Part shown: positions 1-10,367 of the stretch, piece after piece
How positions within the stretch are numbered: the first letter of the stretch is position 1
How the letters are laid out: the number at the start of each line of letters is the position of its first letter
Assembly: GCA_965112735.1 (NCBI GenBank)
Contig: OZ218952.1
Coordinates: 5,642,001 to 5,706,000 of the forward strand
From: Phaeosaccion multiseriatum
Taxonomy: Eukaryota > Ochrophyta, other classes
Direction: 5' to 3'
DNA: 64,000 bases
The notes under the pieces: model-generated
What the model was told of the DNA's origin: nothing
Seen by the model: the letters and a program-made list of their open reading frames with translations, nothing else
Databases searched by the model: none
Translations under genes and position numbers: made by a program

Positions 1-50
1 AGGCAGAGAAGGGGTCTTCGCATAGAGGAGCTCCACCTCCAACCTACCAA

Positions 51-1057
51 GTGTCTCATTGCCACTGTGCTCAGGCTCTCAAGGGCTTACAAGATGACGG
101 GTATGCGATCATCGACGACTTTCTGGGCCGCGGATGGGCGTCTGCTCTGCGCCAAGAGATTGCCTGGCTGCACTCCAAAGGCAAGTACCTCTTTCCTCCT
201 GAGGATAGAGACAATCGATATCCAGCGAAATGTGGAGCTGAGGCATTTGGAGAGTAATTAGCCTAGGCCTGCGCTGTTTCTGTCTCAGTCGCTGCTTACT
301 CATGCTCTGCTTCCACCCACCCACCTACCGCCCCTCTGCCCTGCTCAGGGCTGATGCAGGCCAATCGCACTCGCTTCGCGCACCCCGACGGGCGAGTGTT
401 TGCCTTCGTCAAACCGGGCATCAGTGAGGTGGATCTGCACGACGCCAAGGTATGCTTCGTGTCATCATATCAACACGATGTTGGGATATCATTTCGCACA
501 TGTTATATCGATTTACCAATCAGTTCGACTGGCGCGTACCCTCGCCCCTTCCCTCCTTCCCCTCCATCTCCTCTTTCTCTCCACACACACACACGCACAC
601 ACAAGATTCGCAGCCTCGTGCCTGAATTGGAGGCCCTCTTCTTCGAGGACGGTCTCGTGAGCGCCTTTGAGCAGGCCCTCCCTGGCACGGGGCCCGTGGG
701 TACTAGGGAGGGGGGAATGTGCCTCAGGCACGGCCCCAATGGGAAAACCCTCAAGCTCCAGCGAAATAGTGGGGAGGGGGGATGTTTTCCCCTACACTAT
801 GACAACCCTGGACTGCCCAACAAGCGGCGGTTGAGCTGCTTGCTCTATCTGAACCCGGACTGGCAAGAAGGGGACGGGGGAGAGATGTGCTTCACGCCCT
901 TCCTGGGTGCTGAGGTTACCATCCCACCGCTGATGGACAGGTGAGGGAGGGCTGACGGAGCGACGCTCAGTGCTCCTCGAGGTGGATGGGCCTACCTACA
1001 GAAAGAAGAAGGGTGACAGTTCTCGGGAACACACATTCACATACACATACACGAACT

Positions 1058-1102
<45 letters not shown>

Positions 1103-2435
1103 GCCTCGGAGGTAGGCAACTCAGACAGCCCTTCCCCCTCCCATTCCCTCCTCAGGCTTGTCGTGTTCCTGAGCGACCGTGTGCTCCATCGAGTCATGCC
1201 TGCCTTGGCGGAGCGCTACTGCCTGACTGTGTGGCTGGATGCAGGGGAGGAAGAGGGGGGCGGGCTCACTGTCAACAGGCCCGAGGATCTCATGCTCAAG
1301 CTTACTAAGCAGCAGCTCGAGGACTGGTGAGTTGGGTTGCGCTGTTCCACACAACAGGGAGAGAGAGAGAGAGGGAGGGAGGGAGGGAGGGCGAGCGGGG
1401 AGATGACGCCCGCGTGATGAAAGGATGATTGAGGATCGAAGAAGAAGCAGAGATAAAAGGAGTCTTAGCACACCCCTAAGGATGTAAACCCCATGCCTGC
1501 GCCCCCCCCCCCTTCCCTCTCTCTCTCTGTATGTGTGTGTGTGGCTTTCAAGGCCCGCTCTGTGCGAGCACCTCGGCAAGTCTCCTGTGCAGAGGCTTCT
1601 ATCAAGGGGTGAGAAGTGAAGCGAGGGAGTAGGGGAGGCCAGGAGTGGAAGCATGTCCCTCCCTTCTCTCTCTTGTCTCTCCTCCTCCTCTCTCTCTCTC
1701 TGCCGCGCTTCTAATGCCGAGCCGATTGGATCCAACAACAGCGTTCTCTCCTTCTCAAACTTCTATCGGCCCTCTCTGCCTTTTCTTTAACCTCTGCGCT
1801 CTCTCTTGTCTTCCCTCTGCCCCTTCTACCTTGTCTACCTTCCCTCTGTCCTCTCTCCCCTCCCTCTCTCTACCCTCCCTACCTCCTCTCCTCCCTCATT
1901 CTGCCTTCTCTCTGCCCTTTCTACCCCTCCTCTCTACCCCTATACCCCACCCCCCTCTTTCTGCCTACCCCCCATGGCAGGCGTGTACTCTGAGGAGTAC
2001 GAGGAGTCTCTGCGGCTGTGCATGTCCGGTGCAGAGGGGTGCGACGAGATGGTCCACGCTCACCTCGCTCAGGTGAGTGGGCCACTGTCCTGACACCGGT
2101 CACTCAGAGTCACTGTCCTGACACACGTCACTCAGAGTCACTGTCCTGACACACGTCACTCAGACTCACTGTCCTGACACCTGGCAGGGCCGCAGGGCGA
2201 GGGCGAGGGAGGGCCATGGGGAGCAGCTTTTGAGTTTCAGTTTCAGGGCTGACGCGGGTGTGTGTGTGCGTGTGTATGTTTACGTGTGCGTGTGGCGCAG
2301 GTCTCGTCTATGCGGAAGAACCCTGCCCTGTGGGCCATCATTGAGAAGCTCCGCCACACTAAAGAGGAGGGCCAGCAACAGAGGCGCAGCCAAGCTGAGG
2401 AGGGGGAGGGGAGGGGGACCGGGGGCGGGCACTGA
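51..2435 (+). CDS. EGLN/PHD-type prolyl 4-hydroxylase (2OG-Fe(II) dioxygenase), 7 exons
   Basis: The exons 51-180, 349-449, 606-940, 1156-1326, 1553-1608, 1981-2072 and 2301-2435 join in one frame to give about 339 residues. The family hydroxylates prolines using Fe(II), O2 and 2-oxoglutarate. The core is visible: HYDNPG supplies the HxD iron ligands (His141, Asp143), followed by LYLNPDW; SDRVLHRVMP supplies the distal His200, and Arg209 in ERYCLTVW is the expected 2-oxoglutarate ligand. Order and spacing match HIF prolyl hydroxylases (EGLN) and Skp1 hydroxylases more than collagen-type enzymes. The tail after residue 270 is charged and Gly-rich. Intron 1 (181-348) appears to be GC-AG: AAAG|GCAAGT keeps the frame, whereas the nearby GT at 185 does not. 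Intron 6 holds a tandem repeat. The Met at 51 is only the first available Met, and an exon upstream of the window is possible. The substrate cannot be told from sequence. Confidence 0.85.
181..348 (+). other. GC-AG intron 1 of the prolyl hydroxylase gene
   Basis: Exon 1 ends AAAG and the next bases are GCAAGTACC, otherwise a perfect donor with C in place of T. The acceptor is ctgctcag at 341-348. Using GC at 181-182 restores the continuous protein SKG-LMQANRTRF; the GT at 185-186 would shift the frame. Confidence 0.7.
2085..2190. repeat. Tandem repeat of about 33 bp inside intron 6 of the hydroxylase gene
   Basis: The unit tcactcagagtcactgtcct followed by gacacacg recurs about three to four times with small changes. 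It lies wholly between the exon ending at 2072 and the exon starting at 2301. Nothing suggests it is coding. Confidence 0.8.
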
Positions 2436-3053
2436 GCAACGACAGCGCAACAGCAGAAGGCGTAGGTGCAGCAGCCCAACACTTCGAGAAGGCAAAGGGG
2501 GTATATATAGTATTTGGGCAAACAAAAAGGAGGTGTTTGATTGACTTACAGGAATCAACCTTAGAAGTACGTGTGCGCGTGTGTGTAAAGTGCGGCATGT
2601 GGCCATGCACATGGGGTAGGTACGTAATGCCTTCCCTTCTTGCAAGAAGGGCAAGGTGAGGGTAAGGAGCTTGAGAGATAGCAAAGTACTTCGAAGTACT
2701 GGACAAGAGTATATAAAGGATTGCAGGGGTCCGGAGCCCGCTGCGAGGAATGGAGTGTGGAGTAATGTACAGAGGAACCGGTTCACATTCTGCCGGCCTG
2801 CTCTGCGTGAGCAAATTACTTTTACTTACTTAGTTTAAGGTGTATGTATGTACCAATTTGAAAGCTCTGCTTGCGCCAACCAGCCATCCCTCCTCCACTC
2901 TCCTCCCCCGCCCGCTCCGCTCCCGCCAGGCGGCCCTCCACCCCCTCCCCTTCCTCCCCTCTCGTCCATGTCCACGCGACACTCCTCCGCGCCTCCTCTC
3001 CTCAGTCGCTCAGTCCCTCCCGTGCGTCACATCGCTGCTCCGCTTAGCTCAGT
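2436..3053. other. Intergenic region between convergent genes
   Basis: This holds the presumed 3' ends of the hydroxylase gene (+) and the Sec61 beta gene (-). Pyrimidine-rich tracts and a short TATATA stretch near 2502 are present. I see no supported gene or RNA. Confidence 0.6.
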
Positions 3054-4314
3054 TCAGCCCCTAAATTTGCCCCAGATGTGTAGAAGCACTACACATCCAA
3101 TGAAGCAAACGGAAAATACGAGCACGACGGTAGGGCCAATCTTGAGCCCGGGGGCGTCATCTGTGTAGAACTTCATGATACCTGAGAATCGATGGCAGTG
3201 GAAAGGTTGGAGAGGGAGAATGGGGGCGGGGCCGGAGGAAGAGATGGGAACAGAAGAGCAAGGCAAGGCCGTTAGGAGGGGAGGGAGCGTGGAGGAAGGC
3301 AGGGAGACCCTCTCGTCAGAAGGGTCCTCAACCGGCCAAGGCTTGTCTTGGTAAGAGAGTGTAATTGCAAAACCCCTCCCGGCCGAGGCAGGCGGCCAGC
3401 GCCGGTCAAGGGCAGAGGGACGAACGGAGGGCACACGGCACACGACACCCCCTGTCCCAGGCGAAGCAGCAGCACTCCCAACATTGTCTCCGTCTGTTTC
3501 TCGTTCGAGGCCCCCTTCCTCGCTCGGTCGCACGAGCTCCAGCCAGCCTACCCCCTGCCATGCCCACGCTGCTTCTCGCCCTCTGCCAGGGCCAATGCTC
3601 AACGCTCGCCCTCTTACCAATACTGCACAGCCGACGTGTTCCCCTTCTTCTACCCCTCACTACCTGCATTCATCCATCGCAATGCGTGGCCTCACCTTGC
3701 GAACCAGTTTGGCCAGTCTGCCTTCCCTTTCCCTCATCTGGCCGACTGCGCCGCCTCGCTGCTGCCTGCCCTGCTGCACCTCCTGGCTTGGCCGTTCTAT
3801 TGACTGCGTCAGCCTTGAAAAATACAAGGGGGGGGGGGAGAAGGCGAGGGGGGAGAAGGCGAGGGGGCGTACAAGAAACACAGGTAAGCAGAGGAGGAGG
3901 AGGGGGAGGAGTATACACTGCAGCTGACGCCCTGGAAAAGATTCCTTCTTCCTGCCCGCGTGACACGCATGCTGGGAGCCCTCTCCCACGGCAAGGCGAC
4001 GACGAAGAGTATCCACATAGGAACCGCATCGTCTCCTCTCTTCAGCCTCTTCTGCTTAACGCCTCCTCCCATCCTCCGAGGAACAGCCCACAGCCTGGCC
4101 GATTGGGGACAGTGGCAGGCAGACCCCGCCTCCCAGGACCCTGTGGACCGTCTTGCCCTCCCAGGAGAGAAAGCACAGTGCAGGAAGTCAAAGAAAGGCT
4201 GCAGCAGCGCCTCCGTCGGCCCCCTATCGTCTGCGCCCCGTGGCAATACCCTCTCCTGTTCTCGTGGCGCTCCTCCAAGCTCCCCTGCCTCTTCTTTTCC
4301 CCTTCACGTACCAT
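3054..4314 (-). CDS. SEC61B: Sec61 translocon beta subunit, 3 exons
   Basis: The tail-anchored beta subunit of the ER Sec61 protein-conducting channel. Exon 3 (3181-3054) encodes the family signature [13 protein letters not shown], then one hydrophobic transmembrane helix and the ending HIWGKFRG. Exon 2 (3813-3696) encodes the basic, Ala/Gly-rich cytosolic N-terminus typical of the family. The joined product is 82 residues, within the usual 80-100. The proposed exon 1 holds only the start codon (4314-4312), followed directly by the donor GTACGTGA; exon 2 then starts in phase 0 with Ala-Asp-Ala, giving a normal MADAV start. Exons 2 and 3 are certain in frame. The ATG-only exon is an inference from donor quality and phase, since no in-frame ATG lies close upstream of exon 2. 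Gene order is convergent with the hydroxylase gene. Confidence 0.85.
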
Positions 4315-4510
4315 GGTACTCTACTTGTCCTAAATAAGAAGAGTATTCCTGGCTCCTGGCTAATGTCTCGCTCTCTATCGCCGCTGCTGCTCTGTCTAAG
4401 GTGTCGGGGAAGGCGGCCGGCTGTGGGTGAAGCTGCCCCCCTCGGGACAGCTCCAGCGGGCTGAAACTAAAACTGGCTCCGCCCCTCCGCCCTTCTGATC
4501 TTCTCCTCCT

Positions 4511-4671
4511 TGGTGGCCACCTTCCTCGCTGGAATCGCGAGACCCGCGCTCTCTGCTAGAAACTGCGCAGAAGGTGAGAGGCTCTTGAGTGCAGTCAGCG
4601 ACTCTCGCCTTCTGCGCAGTTTCGAGCAAAGAGCGCGGGTCTCGCGATTCCAGCGAGGAAGGTGGCCACCA
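4511..4671. repeat. Near-perfect hairpin with 70-bp arms (H1)
   Basis: The left arm 4511-4580 is the reverse complement of 4602-4671 with three mismatches in 70 positions, separated by a 21-base loop. Two of the mismatches would be G:U pairs in RNA of one strand. It lies about 200 bp upstream of the Sec61 beta start codon, between divergent reading frames. It is not a simple-sequence repeat. Confidence 0.95.
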
Positions 4672-4770
4672 CCTGAAGGAGTCCTCGATGTACAGAGGTG
4701 CCGCAGCCGGGCGACGACCAGAGAGGGGAGAGTTGTTAGCAAATTGTGCGATCGACTTTGACTGCTGGGC

Positions 4771-5490
4771 TTGCGGCTGGAACAGGGTTGCACGGACGTA
4801 GAGAAAGGACTGGGCAAGTGGAGCAACGTTTTCCGCAAGACGAGTGCGCATCTGCGCCAGCACCATGACCTGCTGAAGAGGAGGATGAACGCGAGGGCCA
4901 CTATGAAGCCGATTTTTCAGCAGGGGGGCATGCTGACAAGGGACTTGAGGCGGCCTGCGCCTGGGGAGGAGTTCGCCAATTCCCTCTTAGAGCCACAGCC
5001 GACGTGCCCATCGCCAGGACAGCTCGAGCAGCAGAGGCAGCTGAGAGAGGGGCCTGTGCCTTTGGTAGCAGCAGCTGCTGCGGCTGCGGCTGCGAGTAGC
5101 GCTGAGGCGTGCACCCTGCGGGAGCAAGTCTCTTCCCTCTCTTCGCAGGGAGGAAGCGTGCCTGATAGGGGTGCCAGTGGTCAACCGGCCACACTTCCCG
5201 ATGAACCACGGCGGAAGAGGGCCTATAAGGTGTGCAAGACGGGCGGGCATTATCAGGAGGCTCGGAGGGGTGGCGTGAGCGTGCACACAGGGACGAAGAA
5301 GACTTGCGCCGTGCCCGATACCGAGAAGCGGCCCAGGAAGCGCAATCGCAAGGGCGAGCTCATTCCAGAGAGCCAGTCCTCCCCCGGGTGTATGGTGGGC
5401 CTTGCGGATGTGATTTTTGCAGTTCATTCGCAACTTCTGGGCCTTAGGGAAGCCAAAAAAGAGGGGGGGGGGAATTGTCGTTGCGAATGA
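4771..5490 (+). CDS. Hypothetical basic protein with a degenerate zinc-knuckle-like motif (uncertain)
   Basis: An open frame of 239 codons begins at a TTG; the first in-frame ATG is near 4885, giving about 201 residues. I do not recognise the protein. It has an Ala-rich run (codons near 5069-5100) and a basic C-terminal third with KVCKTGGHYQEARRGGVSVH and, shortly after, KKTCAVP. This looks like a C-x2-C-G-H...H...C zinc site in which the second Cys has become Gly, as in some transposon-derived proteins; that reading is inference. The frame ends inside the right arm of hairpin H2 and starts about 100 bp after hairpin H1. No splice sites are needed. It may be a relic of a mobile element, a real small gene, or a chance frame. 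Confidence 0.35.
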   Translation: MRLEQGCTDVEKGLGKWSNVFRKTSAHLRQHHDLLKRRMNARATMKPIFQQGGMLTRDLRRPAPGEEFANSLLEPQPTCPSPGQLEQQRQLREGPVPLVAAAAAAAAASSAEACTLREQVSSLSSQGGSVPDRGASGQPATLPDEPRRKRAYKVCKTGGHYQEARRGGVSVHTGTKKTCAVPDTEKRPRKRNRKGELIPESQSSPGCMVGLADVIFAVHSQLLGLREAKKEGGGNCRCE

Positions 5491-5521
5491 ACTGCAAAAA
5501 CCACATCCACAAGGCCCACCA
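5393..5521. repeat. Near-perfect hairpin with 42-bp arms (H2)
   Basis: 5393-5434 is the reverse complement of 5480-5521 with two mismatches, both transitions, separated by a 45-base spacer containing poly-G. The hairpin overlaps the end of the orphan ORF and lies about 160 bp from the 3' end of the HECT ligase gene. Confidence 0.95.
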
Positions 5522-5680
5522 TCTTACCCTTTACTTAGCGGGCAAAACCTATTTCTTATTCTTTCTTTGCTCTTTACTCAGCGGGCCGACCCATAAAAAA
5601 AAAATGAAACTGAAACAGACAGAGCGGAGAGAGCTGAGAGGGTGGGGAGACACGTTGTCACGACGTGTGATGTATTTGCA

Positions 5681-8600
5681 TTAGGTGAGCTCGAAGCCCG
5701 CGTTTGCGTTGATGGCGTAGAGCAGCTTCTCCCGCAGTGTGCGCTCGTCCGGATAAGCAGGCAGCTTGAGCAGATTCATACACGTGGCGCTCGTGGGCAG
5801 GCGCTCCTCCCCGGTGCCCGCCTCCCCCAAGGGCACCTTCTGGATGCAAATGGGGGGGTGCAGGTGCTGGAACCCAAGTAAGGGTGGCCTGCTGCACGAC
5901 GTCAGGAACTTGAGAAAGGACGCCTGCTGCTCTCTGTCAAAGCCGCGCACACAGTTCCAGAACCACTCCATAATCGGTTGTGAGGGGTGATACCCTCCGG
6001 CGTACTTTGTGTGCTGCATGAGGTTCGCCAAATCAAGCTGCTTGGAATCGTCCCCACCGATGAGTTTCTGTAACTCCCGCGGGTTGAAGAGACGGATCCA
6101 CTCCACCGGCACGAGGTCTCGGAAACCCTTGAGAAAGGCCCGGCACTGCAGCGCACACTCCCGATTCAGCTTGAAGTTGGCCATGGTGTGAATGTAGCGA
6201 ATCACATTGGTATTGTCCACCGCCACTTCGCCCCCACCGGGGATGAGGTCCCACTGTCTGGTGGCCCCGAAAGCGTTGGAAGAAACGGCAAAGGTGAGGC
6301 AGAGGTCCTCGATACTCTCCCCTCGATGCGCCATTGCCTTGAGCCGCATCAGATTCCGGTACACCTCAGGGTCCAGCGTGTGCAAGTCGTCAATGAAGTT
6401 GTGCCTCCCCAGCAGCTTGTTGAGAAACACTGCCGAGAAGAGCGGCTCCACGAGGATGTCCTCATACACTGCCTTGCCCAACACCCGTCCCAAAAACTCA
6501 AAGTGCTCCAGATAGTCCTCGTTGGCCACCGACGCTCCGGCGCTGGGGTACAGCCGTTGGTCCTCCGTTACGCCAAACATGCCCCACTGCGGGTCGAAAG
6601 CCTCCGTGGTAAGGGTGTCAATGAACTCCTTGAACACACCTCCTCCGTCGATGCCCGCCTCCTCGATACCATGCTCGTTGACAAGCGTGATTTTGATCCT
6701 GCCCTTGAGTCCCGCCCCCAACGCGTTGAGCTTGGAGAATGAGTCCTGTGGTAGGAAAGAGGAGAGGGGGGAGAGGAGAGGAGAGGAGAGGGGAGAGGAA
6801 CGGGGAGGAGAGGAGAGGGGAGAGGGGAGGGGAGAGGAGAGGGGAGAGGGGCGGGGAGGAGAGGAGAGGAAAGGGGAGATGAGAGGGGAGGAGAAGGAGA
6901 GGAGAGGAGAGGAGAGGAGAGAAAAGGGAAGAGGAGAGGAGAGGAGAGGGGAGAGGAACGGGGAGGAGAGGAGAGGAAAGGGGGGAGGAAAGGGGAGGAG
7001 AGGAGAGGGGAGAGGGGCGGGGAGGAGAGGGGAGGAGAAGGAGAGGAGAGGAAAGAAAAGGGAAGGAGAGGAGAGAAGAGGAGAGGATACGAGAGGGGGG
7101 CATACAGATGGGCAAGAGGCTTGAGCATGCGGCGAAGGGCTAAAGGATAAAAAGGACATGTGCAAAGAAAAGCGGGTAGGTGCGTGGGTGTGGGTATGTG
7201 GTTACGTACCTCGTACAGCGTTTGGCGCCGGATGGTGAGTCTTGCCGTAGTGTCGCCCCCCATGGCCCCCAGGAAGCCGTTGGCTGGTTGGTTCTTCGCC
7301 CGGTCTGTCTCCATCAGCAGGCGGAAGATGAACACTCGCTGATCGAAGGGCAGCACCTGCGGAATATTGGACAGCACCAGGCCCAGGCTGCCGCTGCCGA
7401 AATAGAACTCATATACACCCTTATCACCCGAGGAGGAAGAGGAAGAGGAAGCTGAGGAAGGGCCAATCAGCGAGTCCGAGCCGCCGGAGCCCCCGGCCCC
7501 AGGCTGCAGCTCGGAGGCCGAGATGGCAGTCCAGTACCACGCCGCCGGGTCCATGAAACTCCTCCTCGTGTTCCTCTCGTACAGCTGATTGAACAGCCGA
7601 GACGCGGCCAGGAGAAGCTGTGCGTTCAGGAGCAGCTCACTCGCGTTCGAGAATGATCGATCACCTCCTCCTCCTCCTCCTCCTCCTCCACTTCCTCCCC
7701 CCCCTGCCCCTCCTCCACCTCCTCCTCCCTCCACTAGCAGGCGTTCGGGAATCCGCTCAATCCAGTACGCCCTGTAGAGCCATTGCCGTAAGAAGTCAGC
7801 GAGCGCCCGCACGGCAGGCAGGGGCATGAACACCTGCCTCTCGTAGAACTCGTCGTCGTCCAGAGACAAGAGCTTGTGGCTGCAGGCAGAGCAGAACAGG
7901 AACAAGGCAGAGCCCACATCCTTGGGCGGTGGATCACCACCCCCCCCTCCCCCCCTCGTGCTGCGGACGCGCCCGGTCTTTGCCAAGAGAGAGAGGTCTA
8001 GGGAGGAGGATAGGTGGCTCCACAGCCGAGGCACCAGAGGGGCAGACGGAAAGCTGTAGGCCAGAGAGTTCATCACCCCCCGCACCAGGGTCGCGCCTCC
8101 CTTGGCCGCTGTAGCTACGGTCCCTACTCCGTCGTGTGCGTGCGTCAAGACCTCCCCCAGGAGGCCACAGAGCATGATCACAGGGTCCTCCGCACCTCCT
8201 TGTACATCACCAACTGCTGCTGCTACTGCTGCTTTTGTTGCCTCGCCCGCCTCCTCGATACGAGGCACAATGGCGTCGACAAGGATGCCCACTGTGGAGC
8301 CCTCCCCCAGCCGCCACAGGGTTTCTGTGGCAGTCTTGACGTCCTCCTGCACAGCAGAGACGGGTCCAAGCCGACTGGCCCGCATCGCCGCTGCCCTCGC
8401 GCGTCGGAGTACTTTGGGCACCACCAAGCGCAGGTCACTTACCACCTCTTCGTCTTCTACGCTGTCCTCGTCCAAGTTGAAAGGGTTCCCGTCGTCGGAG
8501 GTGTCCATTTTCTCTTCCTTGCCATTACTCGCAGAGGAAGCGACCCCTCCCCCCTCCCCAGCCTGTGCGCCTCCTTCAAAGTCCCCCGCCAGCAAGTACA

Positions 8601-8860
8601 GCGGCATCCGACCCAAGAGCCTTCGCAGCAGCCTCAACAGATCCGACACATGTGCCGAGGACAAGTGCCTACTGCTGCCCCCACCGCCACTGCTGCTGCT
8701 GCTGCTGCTGCTGCTCTTGCCGGCCCCTACCAACGAGAAGAATGGGCTCGTCTCGATCTGCAGTAGGTTGTTGATGGCTCTCGCCACCTGTCCGAGGCTC
8801 CACTCGGACACACCCGATGGACATGATGAGGCGCTACTGCTCGGGCCCGTCGACGCTGCC

Positions 8861-8921
<61 letters not shown>

Positions 8922-10080
8922 CGGCTGTAGTAGAGTCAAAGCCACTCTCCACCAGGGCCAGGATCTCCCACCAGATATCTGCGTCGCCTTGTAGCAAAGG
9001 ATCCACCAGGGAAGGTTTCACCCCCGGCGAGAGGAGATTGGGTAAAGGTAAAATGACTTGGCCGAACGCCTGCAGGACTCGTTTGGCATGCTGCGTGCTC
9101 GCTATTGAGGAGCCGTCTCCTGCACCACCTGTACTGCTTCCGCCACTCGCCGCGTGCACAGGCAGGTCCAAGGCTTGCAACGCCAGCTTATAAAGGAGGA
9201 GAGATGCCGCGTCGGGCGTTGAAGAGGTCGAGTTCAGCTGCTCCAAGGCAAGGAACAGAGACGTTCGTTCTCTCCCGCCTGAGGAGGAGGAAGACAAATC
9301 AGCGCCTGCTTTGGATGCTCCGACATAGGTCCGAAGTACCAGTCGCTCATCGGAGTTGGCGAGCGCTAATCGACCGATGAGCTCGCTTCGCAATGGCGCC
9401 AGGGCCAGACTCACGGCAGAGGGCTGCGGCTGCGGCTGCGGCGGCTGCTGCTGCTGCTGCTGCAGCTGCAGGGGAGCCGCCAGCAGACCCTCTAGCAACC
9501 GATAGCACGCGTCCTGGTCGTTGGTGCCGCTCCTTACGTCGCCCGAGGAAGAAGAGAGGCTGAACAAGCATCGGACGAACACCTTCGCCCATCGCAATGT
9601 ACACAACTCCTTGCCCTCCAGGTCGACCACTGCCGCTGCCTTGAGTATGTTGAACTCGCTCTTTTGCGACTCCAGCGAGGCGATCAGCAGCGGACACAGG
9701 TGCTGGCGGAAGCGGTCCCCATCCTCTGGGTGGGTATCGAAGAACAGGTATTGTCTCACGAGTCCCACCACCACCGGAGCTGGAGGCACAAACTTGGTCC
9801 CGCTCCCCGCTGCCGCCGTCGAGTCCAGGATAGCCTGCAGTCTAGCGAGGTCGTGTATCTTCCCGTCCCACTCCCTCCGCTCCTGGGCCCTTCTGTGATG
9901 CACCGCTCTCTTTCCTCGCCATACTCTCTGTATCGCAGTGGAGCTCAGCGTCCGCAGCCGCTCTCGCCGCCGCACTTCCCTCTCCTCCCTCGCCCTTCGA
10001 AGAAAGTCGCCCCTGTCCTCCTCTTTGCTCTTGCCTCTCAGGGAGACTGCCTTTTGCTTCTTGCTCTGTCCATTAAACAT
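5681..10080 (-). CDS. HECT-type E3 ubiquitin ligase, UBE3C/Hul5-like, 2 exons
   Basis: Exons 10080-7210 and 6745-5681 join in phase 0 (LYE|DSFSK) to give 1311 residues. The N-terminus carries a basic coiled stretch and an IQ-like motif (TAIQRVWRGKRAV, about residues 47-60), the arrangement seen in UBE3C. The C-terminal 350 residues form a complete HECT domain, with GIDGGGVFKEF, LEHFEFLGRVLGKAVYE, an E2-binding lobe and the catalytic TSATCMNLLKLP (Cys1279, 33 residues from the end). Family members extend ubiquitin chains on proteasome-bound substrates. The middle is poorly conserved and interrupted by Ser, Gly and Gln runs, including a long Ser run encoded around 8866-8923. The intron (7209-6746) is an extreme purine-rich tract. 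The start at 10080 has the right N-terminal pattern (MFNGQSKKQK). Confidence 0.92.
6746..7209 (-). repeat. Intron of the HECT gene with a long polypurine tract
   Basis: On the + strand 6770-7095 consists almost only of G and A (gagagg/ggagag units). The intron has donor GTACGT at its 5' end and CCACAG at its 3' end on the minus strand. The tract lies close to the 3' splice site and would act as an extended polypyrimidine run in the pre-mRNA. Confidence 0.85.
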
Positions 10081-10284
10081 TCTTCTCGAGTCTTCTCTGA
10101 GACTCTTCCTCGCCTGTTACGCTTGCTCCCCTGACCGCCAGAAGGCCGGGAAAAGCCCGATTATCGCCCAGCCCTCCCGCAACCGCTGGAGCTACGGGCA
10201 AGAAAGCTTTCAGGGGCCTCTGGGTAGCAGCGGAATGAGAAAATAGAGGGTTATAAGGCTTCAAGAGGGATGTGAGGGAACAGC

Positions 10285-10314
10285 TGAAACTGAAACGGAA
10301 ACTGGAAACTGGAA
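10285..10314 (+). promoter_or_regulatory. GAAAC-repeat motif between divergent genes
   Basis: Four imperfect GAAACTG/GAAACGG/GGAAACT units lie between the HECT start (10080, -) and the TPR gene start (10368, +). Similar elements recur upstream of other genes in this window. The regulatory role is inferred from position alone. Confidence 0.35.
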
Positions 10315-10367
10315 CATGTCACCTCAGGGTCGACCTTCACCCATCTTCTCCGTCTCTCTGCTGCGCG

